The translations under genes and the position numbers were made by a program. A stretch of 64,000 bases of DNA from assembly GCF_037975245.1 (NCBI RefSeq), contig NC_092568.1, forward strand, positions 24,845,501-24,909,500, given 5' to 3'. This stretch comes from Apostichopus japonicus. Lineage: Eukaryota; Echinodermata; Holothuroidea; Aspidochirotida; Stichopodidae. Shown here one piece after another: positions 34,001 through 46,000 of the stretch. Every line of letters starts with the position of its first letter. The first letter of the stretch is position 1. The notes below the pieces were generated by a model, which was not told the DNA's origin, ran no database searches, and saw only the letters and a list, made by a program, of their open reading frames with translations.

Positions 34001-37000
34001 AGAAAACATTGACAGCAAAATAATTTGTTTCTTTATGTTTCACTTGATGGATTTTTACCTTGGATAAAAAATTTTGAAGAAAAGTTTAAACCAAATTTGT
34101 TCCATCTTAGTAAAAAATGAAATCATCATCTATTGCAATACTACACTGAAAGGACATTTATTATTGCTTGTGGCTGTAATGCAGTACGGTACTGTACAAT
34201 AGAGTACAGTACAGGACAATTCCGTACCGTATGGTACGGTACAGTAGAGTACAGTACACCTACATTTACATGAGTCTTCAGCAGACTAGGCCATAACAGT
34301 AATGGTTAAACCAGAAGTAATGACTTATTATACATTAGTTTTACACAACAGTGCACAAAATAACCCAACAGTATGCAACAAGAAACAACTTCTTTCTCTC
34401 CCACCCCCCCCCCCGGTCCCCTCTGCCCTCTTTCTTCTTGAGCACAAAAGCAGATCAAATCCATCATAGCTTACCTTTTCCTCAGTGTCGCGTCACAAAC
34501 TTTTACTACTTTGATGATTTGCCTCTGAGTGCGGTTAAAGTTGTGAAGTCTCGCTGACACCAGCAAAGCTACAATATAAAGTCAACATATTTCCACTGAT
34601 AAAGAATGAAAGTTGATTGGGAGATTTCAAGTAAGAAAAATCAAAACAATTATCATAATGAATTTAAATCAACAATCTTGTTGCATTTTTTTTTTTTTTT
34701 AATTTTGCTGAAAGCATGAGACCAGATTAAACTGGGTGAAATATCTCATATGGTATGTATCATGAACAGTGCTATCAGTTGAAAGATAAAGACTGTAAGG
34801 TATGCTGTCAAATACACAAGATACAACCATTAGAAGAGGAACCCTTAGCAATAGAAAGATCAACATCAATTTCTCTCAGAAAATGCGACCTACATTCAAA
34901 ATACATTTCCTACAAATCTGCATTCAGTGATTCATCTCCATGCATTCTAAACAGGAAATGTTTATTTTGGGGATAAGAGCGATTACACTGACTTTCCATA
35001 AACTTACTTCCAGATTATAAGTATGATATCAATGATGTTCACTGTGTCTGGTACCCATTAGTCAGGACAGCAGGATTTATAGCAAATAAAACTATTTTAA
35101 TAAATTTTCATGTAGCATCTAAAGTAGCACTTACTCAAATGAATTTGCTACATTTATTTGCCCCATAGGTCTCTTATTAGTGATATCAAGGGCAAGATGG
35201 AGATTAGTACTGATTAATATTAAACCACTATCAGCTGCCTCCTTCTTCACTCTCTATTACCTACCCTTCATTCTATCCTATCCCCCCCCCCCGACCCGCC
35301 ACCCCCTTTCCGTTCTCCTTCCCAACTGAAATCATGCAAAGCCTAAGCGATGGTAAATTCTAAAAATCAGCCAAAGTTGCTGCAACCAAACTGTTGTTCT
35401 ACTTTTGGTCTTTCTTAAAGGCATTGAAGACTAGCCCCAAACTGCGTGCGGCCATCTGAAAAAGTTAACTTTCTGCTGCTTGCAAGTGACGTTTTGTTTG
35501 TGTCGCTACAAAATGCAGACAGTAATGAAACGTGATACCTTGTTATTTTTAGCTGGACCTGAGATGTCCATCGTTGTATCATTTGTATACTGTGGGTATT
35601 GACCGCTGCTGTATGTACTGACTGTACACTAGTGTCTAATTACCGACGGTAGCAAGCTGTGTGTGTATTTTCTGGGATCGATGGTGGTGTTACTTCTGTT
35701 ACACCTCTTTCGAAACTAGGTCAGAATACCGGCATAAGACCTTTCTCTTTTGCGCAAGTCTTCACACCCTTTATAGCTTCAAATTCAATACTCACCAGCC
35801 CCACAGAGTCCTGACGGTCTTCTACCCGTGTGCATCCAGTCTCTCTTCATCCTAGAGACCAGACGGAGAGCTGTCATGGATACCACGTGGGTCTTCTCTC
35901 CAAACTCTAATTTGTGAGAAAACCTTTGTATGTATAAACATGGATCTGCCAAGGAGAAATATTAATAAAATGATAGCCAAAAAATGATACATATTATCAC
36001 GGTAACATGCAAGACAGAATGTTACAGCTAGCGACAAAAATAAAGGCAAGCCATGACTCGAAAGAGCAATAAGTATGATAAAGATAGGCCTACTCCATCA
36101 TGAATGTGCTTTTTCTCTTCTGGAACATGTATACACAATAGCAGTAGCTATTTATGGGATTTAGAAAGAGAATCAGCTGTGTATTACATAACAATTTATA
36201 TGGATTTGGAATAGGGGTAAAGATTAATGTTCAGAATAATTTCAAGATGCATTAAATTAACCAGAAAGTCTCAAAGATTTTGTGAATCCTTGCCATATAA
36301 GTTGCTCAAAACTCCACTTAACTATCTGACTATTAAGTGTGATCCAGAAAAGATCAGAGATTTCCAGCTCTTAATTGTAGCACTCACTAGTTGTGGGCAT
36401 CAACCAATTCATAAATCGCATGATAGCTATTCCTCAGCTGAAAGCTTTCAGCTGAGCTAAAAATTGCAAAAAATCACCAGAATTGAGCCACTGAAAGAAT
36501 AAATATTGTTTTTGTACTGCATATGTGTACTGTAACTATTTCGTATTTAAGAAGGGATCACATTTGACACCATTTGATGTTGACAATTTTTAATGTCATT
36601 CAGCCTATGAAGAAGATCCTGCTCGGATCGAAACGTCAGGCCCACTTATTTTCACACAACTTGTAAACATGTCATTTGTGGCCACACTAAACTGTTGAGT
36701 TTTCCAACTGAATTTTGTGTAGCATCTGAGGAACCAATGCAATGGTTTATGCATAAGACTACAGTCCATCAACTTTACTGCATGAAAATGAATTGTGTGC
36801 CTAATGCAACATTTTCAGGCAATGTGCATAAATTTTATCTTCCACCCCTTCATGATCCCTCTCCATTCCTAACCTAAATCTTCTTCAACCCATGAGGTAA
36901 CATGTTCAAACCAAGAATTTTGTCTTGAATGGATTTTCTGGTGGCTGGAGTTGATTGCTTAGTAATATTGCTGAAAATGTTCTGAATTTTTAATATCAAT

Positions 37001-40000
37001 CATTTTTCCACAGAGGATACAATGATTTTTATGAAATTCTTAGTAGAAACTTTGACAGCTAAGCAAACATTCCAACTTGAAATGTGTCAGGTTCCATGGA
37101 TAAAAAAGGTTTACGTTAATTAGCTTCTGAAGAGCATTTCCCCATGCTGACATCACAGACCCCCTCCCCCACTGTAATCCAACTTCCTGGAGTAGTTGAA
37201 AGATTTAGCTAGTCAAAATAGGTACATTCAATCAAACATATCCCGAGTTAGGGGCAAGATATTGAGATGGGGTTTCAACTAGCAGTGTGGAAAATTTTCA
37301 AATTATATTTTGAAATTTGATGAATGGTTTCATTGCCCTACCTAATCAGTCAGGGAAAATTTAGATTTGGAACAGTATAATTTCCGACGTTAGTTTGACA
37401 AATGGAATCGTCTAACTTTCAAAGCCCTCCACAAATCCTAACCTTTGTTTGACCTCTAGTGAAACTGGCACTACCGTACCATTGTTTATGTTGTAGTTTA
37501 ATACTCCCAAGGTACAATACGTACTACACACTGTACAGATAATACTAATATTTGTTGCACGAACATTTGGCAGTGGTTTGCAATGACTGAATTAAATAAA
37601 GATCACACACAGTAGACCTTTTGAACGTAATCCCTGTTGTTCGAGAAATAAGCAGATTGATGGGGTCCACCCGATATCGTTCGAACGAATGGTAATCATA
37701 TTAAGTCATAATTATTAACGACCTTTATTTAGTGCTTTATTTAGTGTGCACTAACGTTAGCCCTAACACTGTAGTAACACTGACAGTAACACTAACAGAC
37801 CTTGTATTTAACTTTGTAATTGTAGGCTAGCCTAGGCTATAGATGTTGTAGCGTTGCTAACTGATTAACTGTGATCTAAAATGTTCAAGTTGAAATTAAG
37901 TCCACATTTGACGTATGCCTAGGGTATGTCAAATCATTGTCGCGAATGCCTAGCGTTATGCTGCTAGAGCTTTCTCAATGCATGAGCCATATAAGTAAAA
38001 CGAATGACTGTGATGCATATATTCAAATGAACTTCAGACTCGATCTGTAAAATGGTAGGTTCGCAAAACTTGACAATGGTAGACTAACACTTTGCAGCAT
38101 CTTATGTTCAACTTAGATTTAGAACTTGAAAGTATGTGAGGCTAGGCTATAGCTAGACTAACGATCAGCATATGCAGGTAGGTGCAGTTCCCTGGCCTAG
38201 GCAACAAATAAGTACTGGTGTTGCCTGCTGATAACACCTCAGTGTTTACACCCATTCTTTACCTAGCATACATGTATCAGAAATGAGTGAAATACAAATG
38301 GCAGGGCTAAGGCACAATGCATGGTTCATGAATGTGAAATAAAACGGTCAAAAATTATTATTATTATTTTATAAATTGTTGTGTGTGCGATTGCATGAAT
38401 TCCTTTTTGAAGAAATAAAGTTTTACCAAGCAGGTATACAGTAGCCTGCATATTATTATGACAGTGTGTACAATTCAGCAAAGGACATGGTGAAAGTAGA
38501 TGGTTTACAACATTATATCATATTTCTTTTCTTGGCCTTCGAAATTGCCTTGACAAGAAAAACAGCTTCCACATGCACAAACTCACAATGCTTTTATTGT
38601 GAGTACATTTCCCCATATCCCTGTTCAAATTGGGATTACAACTTTTGCTTGTGGTTAGTTTATGCCCTGATGGTGCTTAATAACAGATCATGATTGAGTA
38701 CAAGTTTTTAACAACTTAGGTTACATCCTTCATGTTTCCTGTGCTTGATATATATCTTTTAATTAAGGTCATCAGTATTGCCCAAAAATGAAGATCTGAT
38801 TACATTGGCATATACAAAAATCAACAATTGTTTCAAAGATATTTGCAAGGACTTTACCCTCTGAAAACACGGTTAACCCAATTTTAATCCTCACTGGCAA
38901 CTGCAAACTCTAACACTTCCCTTAAAATGCAGAAAATGCTCACTGCTTCACATCACTTCAAAAAACAGTTAATGTAGAAATACTGTCTAACATTGCTTGC
39001 TATATTTGTATCAAGGTGAATTGCTGTATTGACCTAATGTTATACACATAGCCTGCTTTTCTCTTCCACAGATTTTGTTATGATAGTCTGAGCACTGTAA
39101 ACTAGTGATGAATGGATAACAGCAACAGAGATGGTCCGAATGCAATGGAGGTACACCAGAACCTTAGCCTGTCCTTTGAACAGAATGAAATAAACGAAGA
39201 CATGGAAGTGCCTTTGTTCGTGCAAAGGACGAGAGGCTCTTCCAATCCCATTCCATTTTATTCACAAAACATCACCAACCAACCTTTGTGTATGTACAAG
39301 GTTCCTACCAGACCTGCCCCTGAATCCACATCTGCCGAGCCACGCCCATCCACTGTTGCCTTGCGTAGATCGTGGCCCTCGGATAACTGGCAGTCCTACG
39401 GTGCTACGATCAGAGAGAGGAATGCTGTGATGTTCAATAACGGCCTAATGTCAGATGTTTCTTTCAATGTTGGTCCTAAAGAGTCGTGTCAGAAGATACC
39501 AGCTCACAAATACGTTCTTGCGACTGGTAGCTCAGTCTTCTATGCAATGTTCTATGGTGAGCTTGCAGAGAACTCGTCTGCGATCGACATACCCGACGTG
39601 GAGCCTTTTGCCTTCCTTACTTTACTCAGGTTTGTCTGCAGTGTGTTTTCAGATTTTGACTTTTGTATCAGATGGAGAATGTTATCTCTGGACATGAAAT
39701 TGTGACTGTTGAATCTTCAAACAATGATTTACAGAATAGCTATCATGTCCCCAAAAGCATACTCCACGTACATTGAAACCATTTTGTTTGCAGAATTTTT
39801 TGTTGCAGAATCTTATCAAATTGTTACCATCTTATCAATGGTCTTTGTAAACTGCAGTCTGCTCTGTGAGCATCATGACAAGCCACTGAAATACATGTTC
39901 ATTAATAGTAGTGTGAGATGCTGTACAGTGTGTATATTCTGTGCAAGTCTGTGTATTCATTAAATCCCAATAATTGTAACTTGCAGATTTTAATTGTTTT

Positions 40001-43000
40001 GATATGTCACTTAGTCTACAAATAAACATTTGAGAATGCCTGGAATACACAACTAACTTTATCTTGCTGTTAAAATGCAATCCTCATTAATGATTTGGAG
40101 GTAAATGGCAGATCTACAGTAATGTGACATAAATACATGTGACTGGCTCTATGTTTTAATACTCACATATTAAATTTAAACCACTTGATGTTGGAATGTA
40201 ATACATCGCAAATATGTAATCTTGTTATTATGAGTGTAAATGTTTTGTTACAGGTCAAATACTTCAAACTGATGATCTGAAGAGTTTTCTTTCATATTTC
40301 TACTTTCCAGGTACTTATACTCTGATGAAACAGATCTAAATGAAGACAATGTCCTTTCAACTCTCTATGCAGCTAAGAAGTATTTGGTACCACACCTTGC
40401 CAGGGCTTGTGTAGAGTTCCTGGAGCAAAACCTCAGTGCATCAAATGTCTGCACCTTACTTACTCAGAGTCACCTATTTGAAGATGCTGATCTGTTGGAC
40501 CGCTGCTGGAAAGTGATCGATGCTCAAGCGGAGCTTGCTCTGGCCTCTGAAAGTTTCTTGGAGGTCGATCACGTCACTCTGCAGGGCATCCTTGATCGAG
40601 AGACGCTAAACGTCAAAGAGCTTGTTCTCTTTAATGCTCTGTGCCACTGGGCGGAGAAAGAATGCGACCGCAGAGAGCTGCGACCGACCTCAGAGAACAT
40701 GCGACAAGTCTTGAAGAAGGCGTTGTACCTCGTGCGGGTCCCTGCCATGCCCGTCAAAGAGTTTGCTAATCACGCTGCAAGATCAGGTTTACTTTCCCTC
40801 CAAGAGACCACTGATATTTTCCTCCATTTCCATTCTGACACTAAGCCAAACTTAGAATTCAACTGCCAAGCCAGAAAAGGACTGCAGGCGATTGTGGTTC
40901 ACCGTTTCCAGTCGTCCTCACGAAGAAGCAACCAGTGGCGCTATCGTGGGAGGTGCGACAGCATTCAGTTTGCGGTCGACAAGCGCATCTTTGTAGCCGG
41001 GTTTGGCCTGTTTGGGTCCAGCGCTGCAGCTGTGAACTATGAAATACGGATCGAACTCAAGAAGAATGGGCAAGTCCTCGCAGAGACTGAGACCAAGTTT
41101 TTTTCGGACGGTTCCAACAGAATATTTGCCATCATGTTTGAACATCCTGTAATGGTCAACCCACATGCCTACTATACAGCAAATGCTATTTTGAATGGTG
41201 ATGAGTTGAGTTTCTTTGGCCAGGAAGGTTTGACTGAAATAACCAGTCACAGTGTCACATTTCAGTTCCAGTGCTCCCCTGAAAGCACTAATGGTACTGG
41301 TGTCCAGGGCGGCCAAATTCCAGAGATTATTTTCTATGCGTAGTAACTGAAAGCAGGCAGGTTGTAGGATATGAAAGCAATTTTATGCTTTCCCTTGGGT
41401 TGCTGAAATAAGTGCATATTACACTAACATGTAAGAGAACTGAAAAGCAAATAAGTGGGTTGTCAACTGCTTTTGAATTGCAACACACTACAATGGCTTC
41501 CGACAGAGTGAGATGGCAGAGTTAAACTTTTTCATTCTATATCATGCAGTGATCAGATATTCTTTCACTTTAAATTGAAGAACAACTGAAAGTTTGTCAT
41601 TTACTGTATATCTTACAATCCAAAGTTCAATATGGTTACAGTAGGTAAGTGACATATTGAGAAACTTGAATTCTAAGTGCTTTTATAGGCAGGCTTAAAT
41701 GGAATTGTCATAAGAAATCATTTTCTTCAAACGTAACATCCTCCATTAAAGTATGTAAGATTTAACAGAACAATTCTGGTGTAAGCTTTCAGAATAAAGC
41801 AATTGATACATTGGTCTTACCACCCATCCTTGCTAATACTACATGATGCAAAAAGATATTTAACTTCGAATGCATAGTATGTGATAAATTGCAGAATTTT
41901 GATTGCAACCTCAGCTCTCACTTACAGACGATGTAATCCTGGAGCCAAGCTATTTTATTGGATAATATCGTTTCATTACATAATAACTGGGCATCAAAGA
42001 AAGTTAACTGAAATAAAACTAACACATTGGTCGATACTCTATACAGTGCTGCCATTAACCCCACTTCTAATACAATTAATCTAACCTAGTCCTACAGAAG
42101 GTATGCTGTAATTTGTACAAGGAATAGGATCCACTTTCTGTATTCTAATTTGCTTCCAAGTCATTAAGATTGCTTCTGTGACATTTGATTTTGCCTAATA
42201 TTTCTTTAGTATTGAAAGCTTAGAAATGTATGGCCTTAGCCCGGAGATATTGTTGTTCACAGCAAATAATTATTATGTGCACTGATATATTTGAACTACT
42301 GGGTATCAGATGTTCTGAGGGACAATTTATATTAATGGAATTTTGTGCATCATTGCTGTGTGCTATGATCAGCAATCAATTCAAAATGCATATTATTTAG
42401 GGCAAGAGGAAGTGTTTCTGGGTTGGAAATATGTTGTTCAATTAATGATATAGAGTAAGAGTTTGTAAAGATGATGTTACAATAATTATATTTTATTTTA
42501 TTAATTATATTAAGTTCTGTTAAGATGAATCCAGTGACAAATTCTCCAAAACTGTAAGATATATATAGTATAAGCTTTTACAAGATCATGGAAAATGAAA
42601 GATCATGAATTTCTTCCCCGTTTTTCCCCCATAACAAATAAATCAGGAAATGAGCCAAAATATGAAAGTAAACAGTAACCGTGGTATTGAATTTTGAGTA
42701 AATATAATAAAGATTTAAAGCAATTCATCACAATGAAGGACTCATGATGGTTACTTATTAAAAAATATTATGAGATGGATGGGTTTTTTGCATTATGGTT
42801 ACTGTTGCCAGGGAATGTAGTGTACAAGGTTCAGTATGTTGTGTTTTTTTTTGTGGGGGGGGGGGGGGGGAGGGAGTGAGGTTTCCTCAACATATTAAAT
42901 CTATAACCTTGAAGAAGTGAGGAATATGTGGAAAACAACAAAAAACTGATATCTTCATTATGCACCTTTTGTTTTCCATGTGTAAGGTTAAGGCAATGCT

Positions 43001-46000
43001 GCTGTATAGTATATCTCTTTATTTGTTTATTTGCCACCCAAAAGGCTAAAGCAAAACAGTAAGTAAGAGAGTAAGTTAACAAGTCTGTCGTCTTCATATG
43101 CACTTATGAGTTGAATAGAAACAGCAACTTCTATATATCTGCACTTGTTAACACTTAGACCAGTTCAAATAAAGAAAATGGCATACGCAGTAATACCAAA
43201 CCCTTTTGTTGAAGTCTAATTTTTGGCATTTTGATTTTAATATTGTTAATTGAAACAATGACCATGTTTGAATCGCAAAGATTCACGGAAGCACTCTGCT
43301 TCCTTGAACTGGCAAATCAGTAGACCTTAAATGCGAAGAAAACTGTTGAGAAATGCTTGCTTGAAACCTTAATCTATTGCCAGTGCTGACCAGAAATTCT
43401 GCTTTGAATTTTTTATGTTTACTTAGAAGGTTGCTTCATTCCTCCATCAAACTGTTCTGGACAACCACATCCATTCCCTGAGCAGTATTGTAAGGAGTCA
43501 TGTATCAAGTTGCTAAATTTGAACTTAAACAAAAAAACTTAAACAAGTTTCAAATTTCCCCTAAATACAGATAATACAGTGACCGCATGCCTGAATGATT
43601 TGAGTCAAGAAAATTAGTGTATTGGTCATGACTCAACTCTACCTTAAAATGAGATGACACTTTTCAACTCTGCCCCTGAGTATTGTAACTAGACGCATAT
43701 CATGTCACTAAATTGAAAATTGTCAAGACTCAAACAATTTTCAAATTTCCCCTAATAGAGATAAAAGAGTGACTACATGCGTGAATGACTGGAGTCAGGA
43801 AGACTAGTGTATTGGTGATGACTCGACTTCACCTTAAAATGAGATGACACATTACAACTCTGCCCCTGAGTGTTGTAACTAGACATGTATCATGTCACTA
43901 AATTGAAATTTCTCAAGACTCAAACAACTTTCAAATTTCCCCTAATAGAGATAAAACAGTGACTACATGAATGAATGACTCGAGTCAGGAAAAAACTACT
44001 GTAGTGGTGATGACTCGACTTCACCTTAAATTGAGATGACACATTACAACTCTGCCCAACTCTGCCCACTACAACAGTATTGTAACAAGACATGTGCCAA
44101 GTCACTAAATATGAAAAGTCAAGACTCGACCAAGTTTCAAATTTCCCCAACAGAGATAATACAGTGACTCAATGCATGAATGACTAGAGTCAGGAAAACT
44201 AGTGGTAATGGCATGACTTCACCTTAAAATGAGAGAATACATTACAACTTTGCCTCTGACCCATTAGTAATTCCCAAGATTAACCTGTCACATGCTACTA
44301 CGGAACACTTTGTAATCATGGTCAATCAAAAATCATCATCTGACCAAAATGTATAAACTTGTCAAGATGGAATTTGGCATATATAATACATGCAAATTAC
44401 AGGTATGTAAAAATGTCTTGCCATTATGTATTCCCACTGAAATGTTGATCTGTGGACAATCATATGACGTTGACATCTTTCTCAAGTTAAACATTTATTT
44501 CTCAGCTGCTGATCATTAGATGTGGACATCCACTTAGGTTGAGGTGACCAGTTGCCCCCGATTTTCAGGGACAGCCGCTGGAATTCATGTGCTGTCAGGA
44601 GATTAATTAAACATGTTCCCAGGAATGTTGCCAGATTTTATGTAGTGTTACGTGAATATCCCTGAATTTGTAGAAATGCTCATTTCAAGTTTACCTGTTT
44701 AACCTTCCTTTTGTAGAAACCACTTGAGAGTAAGCTGTGATTATTTACCAAAAAGGCACTGGTGATCATTCAATAATGTCATAGCCTGCAATTCACATGA
44801 CAATATCTTTTTGCACTTAGTGATATGAGACTTTTAGTTACCTTCTATTTTTATTTTATTTTTGTCATTGGAGTTTCATCTTGGACAAACAATACCTGTT
44901 TCTTATGAGGTGTTCTAAAATTGGGTCATTTACCACCAAAAACACCAAGAGACCCTTAATATTCAAAGCCTCCATTTAATTGTACTGTCTAGGTTGATAT
45001 CAACATATCAATAAACCAGAAAGCCAGTTAGCTTTGTGATTCCTTGCCATACATAACATTTACTCAGAATTCTATCTGACTAATGTAGAGGAAGTGACTT
45101 AAAAGTGTCCAATAATTAAGTGACAACCAGAAAAGGATTTTAGCAATCCCTTGTGGGCATCAACCATGTCATTCACTGGTAAGGATTTTACAGTATAGAA
45201 TTTTAATCCAAAATCTTTCAATATCCAGAAAGATCTTCGTATGTGAAATACAGACACATTTTACCAATTTGAGCTAGCAATCCCTTTAATAATTGTTGAA
45301 AGTTACATGACATGGTTTACACACTGTGAAATATTCTTGAGCAATTGGCCAATTGCCCCCCCCCCCCCAACCATTTGAGATAAACTTTTGACCCCTTGAG
45401 CCAGTTTGTGTCCATTTGAGACAACCTGTTGACCCTTGAGGCTCAGAGGGGGAAAATGTATAGGAGGTTTAAATGCACATTTAAAGGCAAGTGTATGAAC
45501 TCTAAAGCAGATTTTATTACCTGGATGCCAGGTATGTTTTATTGAAGACCTATAGAGCCTCTTCACAGAACTAAACTGAACTGAATATGACCAAACTATG
45601 TTCACCAAAAGAAAATCATAGCATTGGAGAATTCAAAGATTAGATGTAGCTTTAATTCTGGAGTTATAATCTTTAAAAGGTTTTCAGACTTTGATGCCTG
45701 CTGACCTCATGTGACCTTTGACCTCTACAAATAGGATTCTTGCACTCACCAAGCTGGATCTACATACCAAGTATGAAGTTCAACAAAGATATACAGTACT
45801 TGTAGTATTATCGTGTTTACAAGATTTTCAGACTTGCACTTAGATGTTGACTGCAAATGACCTTTAACCTCCATCATTTTCAATAGGGTTCTTGTACTCC
45901 ACAAACTGAATCTACATACCACTTTTCAAGTACGACAAAGATGTACTTTTTACTTATCGTACTTACAATGCTTTCAGACTTTGACCTCTGTTGACCCCAT

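Larger units (their letters stand above)
32911..35795. other. BRF1 introns 6-8
   Basis: Introns 32911-33576, 33704-34474 and 34569-35795. They hold several C-rich runs and a GTAC-dense palindromic patch at about 34181-34260. No gene or mobile element was supported. Confidence 0.6.

Noticed and set aside
40569-41316. Minus-strand frames opposite BTBD6 exon 2
   Set aside because: Shadows of the well-supported plus-strand BTBD6 coding sequence.
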